Assembly: GCA_963575745.1 (NCBI GenBank)
Contig: CAUYUJ010016157.1
Location: forward strand, 229,311 to 293,310
From: Prorocentrum cordatum
Lineage: Eukaryota > Sar > Dinophyceae > Prorocentrales > Prorocentraceae
Direction: 5' to 3'
Length of the DNA: 64,000 nt
Both the position numbers and the translations under genes were made by a program. Of the stretch, positions 21,061 through 31,830 are shown piece after piece; position 1 is the stretch's first letter; each line of letters begins with the position of its first letter. The notes under the pieces are model-generated. The model was not told where the DNA came from. It searched no databases and was given only the letters and a program-made list of their open reading frames with translations.

Positions 21061-22690
21061 GAGGAGGAGGCCTCTGCGGAGGCTCTTGGAGCACTCTTGA
21101 GGCCTCCTGAGACCTTCCTGGTGGCCTTTTGGAGGCGTCTTTGGGGCCTCCTTGGGCCTCTTGGGAGCCCTAAAGGCTGTCTGTGGGCCTCCTCGGCAGT
21201 CTTAGGGCGTTCATGGACGCCGCCGGGAGCAGTCTTGGGGGGCCTCTCTGAACAGATGTGGAGCCCTCTTGGGGTGCTTCATGGCCGTCTTGGAGGCCAT
21301 CTTGGGCGTCTTGGGAGCCTCTTGGGCCGTGTTGGGGCCGTCTCGGCGGCCTCATGGGCCGTCATCGGGCCATATTGGAAGCTTCTTGTGCGATCTTGGA
21401 GGCCTCTTGGGCCGTCTTGGGTTGTCGGAGGGCCGGAGAGCAAATACAACAATCTTTCAAACACTTAACACATGAAAGATGTTGGACTCTTCGGCCTCCC
21501 TGGATACCCTTTGGAGGCCTCTTGGGCCGTCTAGGAGGCTTCTTGGGGCCGTCTTGGACCATCTTGAGGCCATCTTAGGCCGTCTTGGGGTGCATCTTGG
21601 GCCATCTTGGAGGCATCTTGGGGCTAAGGACCATCGTGGCCGTCTTAGCGGCCGTCTTGGCCGTCTTGGAGGCATCTTGGAGGCCATCTTGGGCCATCTT
21701 GGCTGTCTTAGAGACGATTGGGCCTTTGGAGGCCTTTGGGGCCGTCTTGGAGCAATCTTGGGGGCCTCTTGGGGCGTCTTGGACCGTCGGAAGGCCGAAA
21801 CAATGTAAGCACCAGAATCTGTCAACAATAGCTTTGCTTCTTCGGGCCCTCCTGGAGCACCTTTTGGAGTCATCTGGAGCCGTCTAGGAGGCCTCTTGGG
21901 GGCCTCTTGGGCCATCTTGGATGCTTGTTGGGCGAACTTGTAGACATCACGGACTCTCTTGGTCCGTCTTAGAAGCCTTTTTTCACCATCTTGAGCGAAC
22001 TTGAGAGACATCTTGGCCGTCTTGGTGGCAAACTTGGGCCATCTTGGAGCCATCTAGACCACGAAAACCCCTTGTGGTCACCTCGTACGCAGCCTTCGGA
22101 TGGCCAGCGGCATCGGCCGAAGCCCCAGAGGTAGTTCGAAAAGAACCAACAATTTCCGAACATCCACCACGCTTGGCACCCCTTTGGCAAGACCACAGGC
22201 GGCGGCAGACGAATGGCCTTCGGCCAAATCTGCCACCGTGCCTATGCTGTGATTATGAAGAATATTGGATGTGTGTTGGGACCTCGTGGGAGGCCTCTCC
22301 AGGGCCTCTTGGAGGTAGTTTGGAGGCCTCTTGGGGGCCTTTTGGGAGCCTCTTGGCGTCTTCTGGGCGCCTCTTGGGGCCTCCTAGGGGCTTCTTGGGG
22401 CGGCAGGCTCAGATGCTCGGTTCGTGTTCCCTCTATTGGGCTCCTTTTGTGGCCGTCTTGGGGCCCTCTTGGGCCGTCTTGGGCGCCTCTTGGGCCGTCT
22501 TGGGGTGCTCTTAGCCATCTCAGGGCTCTGGGCCCTCTTGGAGGCCTCTTGAGCTGTTTTGGGCTGGTTTTGGGTGCCTCTTGGGCCGGAGCGTCGGAAA
22601 GCCGAACAGGCGAGAACGCCAACATCTTTCAGTGGGTGGTGCCTCTTGAGGTCCTCTTGGGAGTTGGATCGCACCGAGTTGAATGCGACG
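21060..22690 (+). repeat. Degenerate GGCCGTCTTGGAGGCCTCTTGGG repeat field
   Basis: More than 50 loose copies of a 12-24-bp unit alternating (G)GCC(G/A)TCTTGG and GGCCTCTTGGG. It is related in style to the GGGCCC/AAGAGG field at 4-5.3 kb and to 26.39-26.54 kb. Confidence 0.7.
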
Positions 22691-22698
22691 CCACTTTG

Positions 22699-22720
22699 AA
22701 CACACACACACACACATATC

Positions 22721-22751
<31 letters not shown>

Positions 22752-22756
22752 CGTAG
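22699..22756 (+). repeat. (CA)n(TA)n(CA)n microsatellite
   Basis: ACACACAC ... TATATATATA ... CACACACA compound dinucleotide tract. Confidence 0.9.
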
Positions 22757-22927
22757 AAAGGGGCTTTAGCATGGGCACCAATCGTCTCCGCACTGGGGAG
22801 CGGTACTATCCCCAGGCTGGCGCGAAGAGGCCCTGTTCCATGTTGCGTTGGTTCCAAAGAAAAGGTTTGAGGAACGGTGTGAGGGTGGGGCAGTTGGAGA
22901 GAGGTGTGAATTGCGTGAGACGGCAAT

Positions 22928-22929
22928 AT

Positions 22930-22960
<31 letters not shown>

Positions 22961-22979
22961 CAGAGAAAAACAAAAAACA

Positions 22980-23028
<49 letters not shown>

Positions 23029-23110
23029 AGACAGAGGGAGAGAAAGATGGAGAGAGAGAGAGAGAGAGAGAGCCTGAGAGAGAGAAAATGTGGGGAAAAA
23101 AAGAGAGAAA
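22928..23110 (+). repeat. (GA)n with (TA)n microsatellite
   Basis: Long GAGAGA runs interrupted by TATATATATATATA at 22981-22996. Frames read Arg/Glu polymers. Confidence 0.9.
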
Positions 23111-25190
23111 TAACAAAATCATGGAAAGGGGACAGTCGGCAGGAGGAAAAGGAGGAGGGAGGAGGAGAGAATTTCGGTGAGTTTCAGCAGCGACGATGTC
23201 GATGAACACCACTAGGGGAACGCCAGATGGGGGATTCTGTCCGCCCAAGCTAAGCACCGAGCCCGAACTCCCTCCAAAGCCTTCATCACCGCCGCGAGGA
23301 CGCCGTCATCGTCGCCCATCGCCGTCGTGATCAGCATTGGCGCCGTCGCTGGAGCAGCCAGCATCTCTACTATCATCATCGTGCCTACCGCTGTCGACGT
23401 TGCCATGATACCGCGCCCGCCCAAGTCGCCGACTCGCAGTAAAGTGCCTCGTGGGATGTGCCCAGCGGTCAGCGCCACCGCGGCCGCGTCGGTCGCGCCA
23501 AACTAGCTGGCCGCTGCGCGCGCGAGCATGCGCGGGCTAGCGCGGCCGCGGAGATGCATCAGCCAACTCCATGCACTCATCGAAATCCCCTCCGCTTGGC
23601 TTTTGCAAACCAAAGTCCAGGTGGGCGGGTGGGGTGATTGCGCAAGCAGTCGATTGGACAACCTCTTGCGAACAGACATTCACTGCATCACGTCGATTGC
23701 ACCACATGGAGCGCGCCGCATGAATTCCAACACAAGGTCTGCACAACACTGCTCTGACCACATAGATTCTCATTTCCCCCCCCAAAAAAAATGACAACGA
23801 CCACCACCACCCACGGGATCGCAATGTACATTTGATCATGTGATTCTGCCCCAACCGTCCATCCGAAACATGAATTCGCACCATTCCAGCCCAGCCGGCA
23901 TCGACCCCCTGGTATCTTCTGCCAAAAGATACGCGCGCACATTCGTTAGTTTACCGGAAACCATGTTTTGCCAAATGGACAACAAAAAACCATAGCACCA
24001 TAATTGGACGCAGTGAGCACGCGGGCGTCGCCGCGCGCGCACAAATCTGTCAAAAGCCCTTGGCGCCGCGGGGAGTTTGAAACCGCGCGCCCGAGAACAC
24101 CAAGACAATGGTTTCGCAGCCGGAGCTTTCAAAACAAAGTTTGCACGCGCGATTGTGTGACATCATAATAAGAAAACCATGCGCCTGTCAGCATGCCCAC
24201 CAAGTTCTACCGAGCGTGCCTCGTGCGCGCATGTTCCAATCATTCGAACGGCATGCGCGCGTGCTGTCGCGATAATCGTCTGCAACATATCGGACGAAGT
24301 TCTCGCGCGCCGGCCGTATCGCGCGCATATATCGAAACCCATGTTTTGTTTTATGTACAGGAAAACGCAGGTTTCGAACGGCATTCAAAACCAAATGTCC
24401 CGAAAACGTTGGGGAAAAACATTGATATTGCAACACCAGCTTTCGAAAACCAAAAGCCTGTGCGAGCACTGTTTCGAAAATTGAAGAGACAAATGTTGCA
24501 AACCATTTTTCCATCACACTCGGACAAACAGCCATTGCGCGCGCATGTCGGAATCATTAGACTGTTTTTTTTGCGCGTGCTGGGCAGGGCACGGCCCTTG
24601 TTTTTTTGGTTCATATCATGCGGGCCACTCGCGTGCATATGCCGCGCGTGCATGTCGAGAAACTTCGAAAATTCCCACCACCGGTTAGAGAACACCATCA
24701 TCACCGTCATCGACCTGATCAGCACGATCGAACCACATTTATTGTATTCATGCGTTGCACCACCTAGGTTGCAGCGGTTTGGTTTCGTTGCACGTCACAG
24801 TTCTCCGCATTGAGATACAGTAGGCAACTACCGCTGTCAGGGCCACCAACCTCCCTATCATTTTCTTCACCTTTTCCCATTTTGCGCTGCGGTGGACGTC
24901 GTTCGGCCTCGCCCTGTAGTGTTTCGGACGTTGGGGAGGGCCGCTCTGCGCGCTGACGCTGGCCCGCCGAAGCGCTGCGGCGTGGCGCGATATTTGAGGA
25001 TGTGGGATTGCAGCAGGAGGGCTGGCAGCAGGAGCAGCAGGATCAGCAAAATGAGATGCGGAGGAGTATCTGGTAGCAGCTGGCCTCCGTTGTCTTCGTC
25101 TTTCGTCACCCGTTTGCAGGCGCCGCCTTGCAGCGTCCCCCGCTGACCAGACTGCCACCCAGGGAGCGTGAAGCGGAGGCGAAAGCGGAT
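23111..25190. other. No supportable gene
   Basis: Mostly non-repetitive intron sequence of the inferred phosphatase gene. A minus-strand frame at 23212-23478 (MALTAGHIPRGTLLRVGDLG...) has a fairly natural composition but no motif, so it is noted only. 23.5-24.8 kb is lower in GC and has no tandem structure. Confidence 0.4.
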
Positions 25191-25500
25191 GCTGATTGAG
25201 GCGCGAATGGAGGAGCAGGAGGAGGAGGAAGAGGAGGAGGAGGAGGAGGAAGAGGAAAGCAAACAATGACATAAACATGCGTTTTGGGGGGTCCGCGCGG
25301 ATTTTTCGGATTCGTGTTGGAGCCCCCCTGCGGCCCCTCCGGCACCGCCACTGGCGCGCTCCACTCGCCAGGGAGGGAGGAGGGCCAGCGTTGATCCAAG
25401 AAATCCGCACGAACCGTTCCAAAGGAGGCGGAGGTTGCGAAGGACGCGGCGGCGGCGGCTGAGAAGGCGGAGGGCCAGCAGCGACGACGGCGACCTCGAG

Positions 25501-25603
25501 GTGCGTGGTGCACTGCTTTGCGGGCGTCAGCCGGTCGCCCGCCGTGGCCCTAGCCTACTTGGTGGTTCGCGAGCGACGGCCGCTCGCAGACGCCTGGGCG
25601 CTG
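25501..25603 (+). CDS. Dual-specificity phosphatase, catalytic P-loop exon
   Basis: A 103-nt exon whose translation contains CVVHCFAGVSRSPAVALAYL, the H-C-x5-R-S signature of cysteine-dependent phosphatases. Cys is the nucleophile and Arg binds phosphate. VVRERRPLADAWAL follows, the expected helix. The Ala-Gly-Val-Ser-Arg-Ser loop points to the dual-specificity (MAPK phosphatase-like) branch rather than classical tyrosine phosphatases. It is bounded by CTCGAG|GTGCG and by a GT donor (GCGCTG|GTGCGC). A stop at 25460 in the same frame shows that the coding sequence does not simply run in from upstream. Confidence 0.7.
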
Positions 25604-26020
25604 GTGCGCCGCCCGCCAGCGCGGGGGGCGCTTCGTGGCTGCGCGCGCGGGCCCTCTCGACCACGGAATCATGGCGTTGCAATTTGTTCACAAAGGACAT
25701 GTTCGCCCAGCTTCGGGCCCCGGGACCCTCACAGATCGATGCGGGTCGAAAAAAGGGGGCTGACAGATGATGTCCAGGGCTACGGTGGTGATTTCTCCGA
25801 TTTTGCATATGTTTCGAGACGTCGGATGTCAGGGGAGGGCCGAGGCCCTCGGAGAGGCTCGAAGTTTGCGCGTGCCCCCCTCGGCGAGGCCGCTGAGTTC
25901 CCCGATGGCCCCGTCAGCGAGGCCGAGGCCTCCAAGGACCCCGCCGCCGCGGCCGAGGCCCTCGGCGCAGCTTGGGCCTCCGATGCCCTCGGAGAGGGTC
26001 CGATGCCCGTGGTGTCCCGT

Positions 26021-26219
26021 TGAGTGAGATCGAAAGTGAGATCGATAGTGAGACCGATAGTGAGATCGAGAGGTGTCCCGCGGTGTCCCGTGGTGTCCCG
26101 TGGCGGCCCGTGGTGGCCCGTGGTGTCTTGTTGAGTGAGATCGATAGTGAGATCGATAAAGAGAGCGACAAGTGTCCCGTGGTGTCCCGTTGAGTGAGAT
26201 CGAAAGTAAGCTCGATTGA
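26021..26219 (+). repeat. GAGATCGATAGT and GTGTCCCGTG tandem blocks
   Basis: Alternating blocks of a 12-bp GAGATCGATAGT unit and a 10-bp GTGTCCCGTG unit, each about 4-8 copies. Confidence 0.8.
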
Positions 26220-26389
26220 GTCAGATGTTGGTTTCCCCCTCTCCCCCCCCACAAACTTCTTATCACCCGAAGGGTGGTCGTATAGGTATATATGGCTGTA
26301 CTGATGTAGAGCACAAATATGTATATACAAAGAAAACTGACCTGGTACAACTCCTGGTCAGTCGGGGGAGCCCGATTCCGGAGCGCCCC

Positions 26390-26545
26390 AGGAAGGCCCA
26401 ACACGGCCCCATATGACCCCAAGACGGCCCCGGGAGGCCTCAGGAGGGCCCCCATACGGCCGCGATGGGCCCAAGATGGCCCAAGATGGGCCCAAGCTGG
26501 CCAGTCCACGGCCCAACGGGCTCCCCAGATGGCCCATGAGTGCCC
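26390..26545 (+). repeat. GGCCCAAGATGGCCC repeat block
   Basis: Short degenerate tandem of GGCCC(A/C)AAGATGG, of the same type as the larger field at 21-22.7 kb. Confidence 0.6.
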
Positions 26546-27003
26546 AAAGACGGCACGTGCAGCAACGAATTGCACAGGAGTCGAGTTTTTTGGACATCGA
26601 TAACGAACTACACGCTGGCAATGACGAGCGAACAGACACAAGACGATTTTTGTGTAGCCAGGGACCCAAGGGCACAGTTTGACGCCCAAGAAGATCCCGG
26701 ACATAATAATTGGGTGCGAGATCGCGCTCAAAATGTAAAGAACACCTGGGCACCCGTGGGGGGAATCTGCAATTTCTCCGACGGTAGGACCCCGCACGTT
26801 CGTCTGTTTAGATTGCCTGGGAAATTCTGCAGTGTCCCTCCTCCTAACTCCTCCTTTTGCTCCTGCCTCATGATTTTCCTCCTGCCTTTCGGTTGTTCCT
26901 CCTCATGCCTCTTCCCAATCCTATTCTTGCCACTTGTCGCTCCCTCCTCCTGACCCCCCGACGACGACGACAACGACGATGTCGATTCCTCGCGGTGCGC
27001 CAG

Positions 27004-27075
27004 GTCCGCGAGCGCCACACTGCCGCGAGGCCCAACCGCGGCTTTGCGGAGCAGCTGGTGGAGCTGGACCGGGAG
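27004..27075 (+). CDS. Dual-specificity phosphatase, C-terminal exon of the domain
   Basis: A 72-nt exon reading VRERHTAARPNRGFAEQLVE then LDRE. It matches the end of the fold, V-(R/K)-x-R-x-x-x-x-x-P-N-x-x-F-x-x-Q-L. Joined in phase to the preceding exon it gives WALVRERHTAARPN, with exactly the spacing expected between the two conserved helices. It is bounded by CAG|GT and a possible GT donor (CGGGAG|GTCCTC). If unspliced, the frame would run on to a stop after a Gly/Arg/Glu repeat at about 27139. Confidence 0.6.
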
Positions 27076-27309
27076 GTCCTCCTTTTCCGAGACGAAAAGG
27101 GCGGGAGAGAGGGAGGGAGGAGGGAGAAGGAGGAGGGTTAGGAAGGCGACGACGACGAGGAGATGAAGAGGGAGGAGAAGGAGAGGACGTGGACAAGGAG
27201 AACGGAGGAGGAGGAGGACGAGGACGCGGATTGGCGTGGACGGACGTTCCTCACGCGCCTGCCCCAGTGGACACCCGTTCCAAAGGTGGACGGGTGCTGG
27301 GTTTGCGGC

Positions 27310-27362
27310 AGAGAGGAGGAGGAGGAGGAGGAGGAGGAGGAGGAGGAGGAGGAGGAGGAGGT
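27310..27362 (+). repeat. (GAG)n microsatellite
   Basis: Near-perfect GAG/GGA tract of about 17 units. Confidence 0.9.
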
Positions 27363-27689
27363 GAGTTTCAGCACCAAATTGCGATTCCCCGGCGTGTCCT
27401 ATTGGCTGGAGTTGTCCTGTTGCCACTTCGGCCGAGACTCGAGATTCGAGGCACGGAGCGAACCCTGCCGCGTGCCATCAAGTGTCATCCTGAGCTCGAA
27501 GTCACCCACGACTGGGTGCAATGGGGGCCTCTCTTTCGACGTCGTACCTCAAGAACCTCCCCCCCCCCTCTCCGGCGAAAGTATAACGCACCCGGCACCC
27601 CAGAAGCGTTACCCTGGCACCTCGCACCTTTATGTGAACGCAGACGAGTGTGCTCGCCGAAACAAGCAAACCGCATTACTCGCATTATT

Positions 27690-27780
27690 ATGACTAGTAT
27701 TATTACTATTCGTATTACTCTTACTCTTACTCTTACTCTTATCCTTACTAGTGTTATTATTACTTGCATTTCACTCTCAT
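27690..27780 (+). repeat. ATT / TTACTC microsatellite
   Basis: Tandem ACTCTTACTCTTACTC and ATTATT units, unusually AT-rich for this window. Confidence 0.8.
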
Positions 27781-28226
27781 TATTTTTATGATTCCAGTTC
27801 CAATTGGGATACCACCCGAGCCTGGGCGCGGGAATTGTTTAGTTTCGTTTCGTTTGCGCGGTGCTAATCATCTCGTTCGGCGAAAACCGCCTCCCCGGAA
27901 TTATTTAATTACGGTACTGTGCTAATGATAACCCCGGGGGGTCCTTGATGGCTTCATGAGGTTATCTGCTTTCGTGGCTCCCGTGCGAGGTCCAAGCCGA
28001 TTGGAGGACCGTGCCCAGGGAAGTCTCGCCTGGACCAAGGGATCCTGGAATCCTCTGGACACCGTGTCATTGCTTATTCCTTGCAGTGACAAAAGCAGCA
28101 TGTTTCTCTGCACGCCTCTAGGTTATCATAACAGTATGCCATAATTTCAACATAGACTGCTTAAAGTATTCAGCCTTCGCACTGTTACTCACATTGGCTA
28201 TCAGGGTTGATTCTTGTCTGCGCAGG

Positions 28227-29174
28227 ATGTCAGAAGCGAGTGCGGCAGGACGGGTGGGCAGGCAGTTGACACCGTCGAGTAGCAACTCTGAGGCCTCGGA
28301 CAAGAGTCGGCGAGGGCGGAAGCAGCGATTGCAGAAGGAATGGAGGATTACGATGAACGTGAGGCGCCCATGCCGAGTTGGGCACGAATGCTCATGAACA
28401 ACATGCACAGTGGATGGGATGACAGATAAAGTAGAAAGGGCTGTGGTAGAGGCAGCTGGGGCCAAGACAGCGGCGAAGCAGGCATCACTTGCCGTCAACG
28501 GTCTTGAGAAAAACACGGTTACAAAGCAGGGGTTGCGGGAGTTGGTCAAGGGCCTCTTGCAGGAGGGTCCGACGATTGCCGCCGGCGTGCAAGTTGCGGG
28601 CGATCCAGAGCCAGTCATTTTTGGTGGCTTAAAGGGCGCGGGCGCAGTGGAGGAGGCGGAGCAGCGGGCGAACAACAAGCTCAATATTACAAGGCCGCCG
28701 TGCGTCATCAACCCTTAATTCAAGAGCGAGGTTTTAGATAGCATCATGTTTGCACAGTTTCCTTCCAGGAAGATTGCTGACGCGGCATTCGAACATTTTC
28801 CGGGGGAAGCAGGCTACATTCAAGAAAGCCGTAGTTTGGTGCAGCATTGACCGCCCCTTGCACGTACGTATCTCCCTCAAGCTCACTTTCAAACTCGAGG
28901 AAAACTTGGGCGATTGGGGGCCCCAGAAACGCAACATCACGATCGATGGGGAGAATACTGCTCTAAAAGTGGGCGGGACGATTGTTACCAAAGCGCAACA
29001 GCGTGGGGGAGCTCGGACGGTCAAGTGGCCGAGAGCACAGAGTGGAAGGATTGGAACGAGTTGCAGGACTCGCACGAGCTCAAGGATCTGATCCAGCAGT
29101 GCCAGACCGACTTGGCATCAGCTCGCATCTGGAAGCGCAAAGGGCTAGGCAAAGGGAAGCCGCAGCCAGCCTGA
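28227..29174 (+). pseudogene. LINE ORF1-like protein, frame-broken
   Basis: Reads in several frames. It opens with MSEASAAGRVGRQL, then APMPSWARMLMNNMHSGWDD (about 28365-28420), then a coiled-coil-like Ala/Lys-rich part (28410 on). EPVIFGGLKGAGAVEEA follows (about 28611), which looks like the first strand of an RNA-recognition-like fold. Then come SIMFAQFPSRKIADAAFEHF, KKAVVWCSIDRPLHVRI and TEWKDWNELQDSHELKDLIQ, ending GKGKPQPA at 29174. ORF1 proteins bind the element RNA. Stops and shifts near 28415, 28715 and 28800 make it non-functional. Confidence 0.5.
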
Positions 29175-29399
29175 CTAGCAGAAGAAAGCCCAAGGAGCCG
29201 GGAACATAGGGCCGACATGCATACGAATTCGGGGACAGTGAATACGGGCGGCGGACTCGGAAAGTATGTTCGAGCAGATGGTTGTTTCCCTTCATGTTCA
29301 CAACGTGCGGGCTCGGGCCAAGAGGGGGACGGACTACGCTTGCATGGCCCTTGGGACCCGAGCGACAACGTGGCAACACCCAGGGAAGCCATCCAGAGC

Positions 29400-29640
29400 A
29401 ATACCAGTTTTACCATTATCACAGACAATATACATTCCATGGTTTTCGTTCACGACCGCTGGAAAGGATGCTTAGTCGGACTTGGGGGTCGCAGATAGGA
29501 TATCATTGTTGTTCGCAGAGACGTGGAGGTAGGACAAGAAAAAACATGGGATACGACAGGCGGGCATCATTTGTTTGGCAGCGGGGGGGCGCTTCGGAGC
29601 GCTAGTGTAGGTTTTCTGTTACATCGACGTTGGGACCACA
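29400..29640 (+). pseudogene. LINE endonuclease-like fragment
   Basis: Fragments GCLVGLGGRR (another frame) then IIVVRRDVEVGQEKTW and GGALRSASVGFLLHRRW resemble the early part of an apurinic-endonuclease-like LINE domain (a G-V-G-F-L-x-H-R-R-W pattern). It is truncated directly afterwards by purine repeats. None of the catalytic residues can be confirmed. Confidence 0.35.
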
Positions 29641-29885
29641 TGATGTTCAAGGGGAAGGACGGAGGAGGAACGCAGGAAACAAAGAAAGGAACTCAGGGAG
29701 GGAAGGAGGAAAAGGAGGAGGAGGAGGCAACATGATGTTTTCATCCCGGAGGATTGCTGGAAGTAACCGTTTGCGGTTGTTTACCCGAAGTAGAGATGGG
29801 GGGGGGAAGTGCAAAGAACGGGGGGGAGGGCAGGAGAGGAGAGACGGGGGGAGAGGAGGAGAGTGGAGGAGGAGGAGTGGGGCCT
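29641..29885 (+). repeat. GGA/GAA purine tract
   Basis: Low-complexity purine-rich sequence. Frames read Gly/Glu/Arg. Confidence 0.75.
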
Positions 29886-29889
29886 CCCC

Positions 29890-30026
29890 CGCCCCTCCTT
29901 GTTCAGACTCACGGCGCCGCGTCGGCGACGCTGGCCGACTTCGGCTTCGATTGCGGCGGCAGGGGCCTCCCGGGCCGCGGCGCGCCGCGCTTCGACAATA
30001 ATCAAAGCGGCCGGGTGCCACGCTGA
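29890..30026 (+). other. Exon-like segment, unassigned
   Basis: After a pyrimidine tract and TTGTTCAG comes an open segment reading THGAASATLADFGFDCGG then RGLPGRGAPRFDNN. It has a more natural composition than its surroundings, but I do not recognise it and the acceptor is not AG|G. Confidence 0.25.
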
Positions 30027-30129
30027 AGCTGCAAGGTGCGGGGGAAAAACCGCGCGGCGTGGCGCCCGCCCACCAGGGCGCGGGGAAAGAGGCGGGGTGC
30101 AAGACCAGACCAGACCAGGGGCACGCACA

Positions 30130-30245
30130 CTTACAGCCGCTCGTACGTCAGATGTACACATTCTCACGCACACACATACGCACACATGTATAACGTACAC
30201 ATTCACACACATACAAACGCATATATATATATATATACACACACA

Positions 30246-30314
<69 letters not shown>

Positions 30315-30470
30315 GCACGCACATGCACGCACACGCACACATACACACAAGCACACACACAAGCACACACAAACACACACACACACACATACACGCGCGC
30401 ACACGCACACACACACACAAACACACACACAAACACACACAAACACACACACACACACCAGACAGAGCTG
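30130..30470 (+). repeat. (CA)n / (CGCA)n / (TA)n compound repeat
   Basis: About 340 bp of alternating purine-pyrimidine sequence (CACA, GCACGCAC, TATATA). It favours left-handed DNA. Frames read Thr/His or Val/Cys polymers. Confidence 0.9.
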
Positions 30471-30529
30471 GTAGACTGCTGACGCAGGCACATAACACAC
30501 ATACGCAACACATGATTTTCTCAACACCG

Positions 30530-31260
30530 CAAGGGGGGCGCGGGGCTCCCAGGGCACGGGAGGCGCTTCTCTTTCTCGGCGCTACACGGGAGCGCGGGAG
30601 GGGGGCGCCATCCTCTCAGGTTCCCGGCGCGTGGCAAGCGTGGCATTTCCTCGACACCCAGGGCGCGCAAGGGGTAGGATGGTTATCCGTCTTATGCGTC
30701 CATGGCGTAGGAGGCGTGGCACGATCCCGATACCACAGGCGCAGAAGGTGGGGTCGATACCCGTCTCAGGCTCCCATGGCTTTTCTGGATGGACACCGTG
30801 CGGGGGGCGCGGGGGGTGGGGCCACCATCCGCCCAAACCCCCAATGGTTTGCCAAGCTGGCAACGTTGCGACAAGCGAGAGGGGTGCGCAGGGGTGTGTG
30901 GATGTTATCCGCCTCAGGACCCCAGGGCGTAACAAGAATGGCAACTCCCGTACATGGCGGGGCGGGGCGCGGGGGATGGAGTCTCAATTTCAGGCTCCCA
31001 AGGGCACGGCAGGCGTGGAATGTTCCCGCCACCACACAGGGGGGGCGCGAAGGGTGGGGTCGTCATCCGCTTCGGACTCTCATTGTTTTTTTTACCACAG
31101 GGGGGGCGCAGAGGGTCTCTCCGTCGCAGGCCCCCAGGCCGTCGCAGGCGTGGCATTTCCTAGACGCCAATGCGGGTGCGCGGCAAGTGTTGTCGCCGGC
31201 CCATGCTCCCAGCACGTGCACGGCGTGCCCTTCCTCCACACCATCGGGGCCTAAGAGACG
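30530..31260 (+). repeat. Degenerate ~75-bp tandem repeat
   Basis: About eight units with GGGGGGCGC(G/A)(A/G)(A/G)GG(T/G)...TC(A/C)GGCTCCCA(G/T)GGC...GCAGGCGTGGCATTTCC...GACACC. Spacing varies between 70 and 100 bp. The long plus-strand frame across it is a by-product. Confidence 0.6.
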
Positions 31261-31544
31261 GGTCGGTGCAGACGGGGGTCGGCCAGGGCACCGGATCCTG
31301 CAGGATCCTGCGAAAACCTTTTCTGGCTGACTCGGTTTAGCAAGCCGCTCGTGGCCGCGAGGCGGCAACGCATATTGGCTGACCTGGGTTTGCGAAGACC
31401 TGCGTTGCAGTTTTTGTTCCCCATCTTCTAAATTGGGTTTTTTGTTCCTAAGATGTCTTGTTATTCCCCATAGCCAACGGATGGGGCTCTTGTTATTCAC
31501 CGACCTCGCTGGACCACCCATACCACCTCCTCCCTTTCTGCACT

Positions 31545-31690
31545 AGACAATGATGATCACGATGATGACCATAGTATGGTGAGAGTATGATGGTGATGGT
31601 GGCTGATGGATGAGTATGGTGATGATGATGTTATTGATGTTGTTGTTGATGATGATGATGATCACATGATGAGCAGATGATTAGGATGTT
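31545..31690 (+). repeat. ATG/GAT microsatellite
   Basis: Imperfect (GAT)n, (GGTGAT)n and GTTGTTGAT tract. Confidence 0.85.
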
Positions 31691-31830
31691 TCGAGCGGCT
31701 TGCTGGTTCTAGCACTCCTAAGGGGGGCCGCCAGGGGTATTGCACGGCCTCCGTTCGCGCCCAAATGGTGGGGGGTGGGGATGTCTCAGGCGGTTTGCTT
31801 GTTTTGGTCCGCGACGTCTTCCGTTTTCGG

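Larger units (their letters stand above)
20229..25500 (+). other. Inferred 5.3-kb intron of the phosphatase gene
   Basis: GT (20229-20230) to AG (25499-25500), followed by G. It is filled with a GGCCTCTTGGG-type repeat field, CA/TA and GA microsatellites, and otherwise featureless sequence. It joins GGCGGCAG to GTGCGTGGTGCACTGC without breaking the frame. It is inferred from reading frame and splice signals only. Confidence 0.5.
25604..27003 (+). other. Inferred 1.4-kb intron of the phosphatase gene
   Basis: GTGCGC donor to CGCCAG|GTCCGC acceptor, in phase 0. The 5' exon-intron and 3' intron-exon junctions carry a near-identical GT(G/C)CGC. It contains a GAGATCGATAGT/GTGTCCC tandem block and a GGCCCAAGATGGCCC field. 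Confidence 0.5.
28227..29640 (+). mobile_element. LINE-type retrotransposon, 5' portion
   Basis: An ORF1-like segment is followed by the start of an endonuclease-like segment, both on the plus strand and both frame-broken. The element ends in a GGA microsatellite at about 29640. No reverse transcriptase follows, so only the 5' part is present, which is unusual for LINEs because they normally lose their 5' end. The assignment rests on resemblance to dinoflagellate LINE ORF1 proteins I recall. Confidence 0.5.

Noticed and set aside
29917-29960. LADFG in an open frame, considered as a kinase activation loop
   Set aside because: No other kinase motif (HRD, APE, glycine loop) in any frame nearby; the five residues alone are not evidence.
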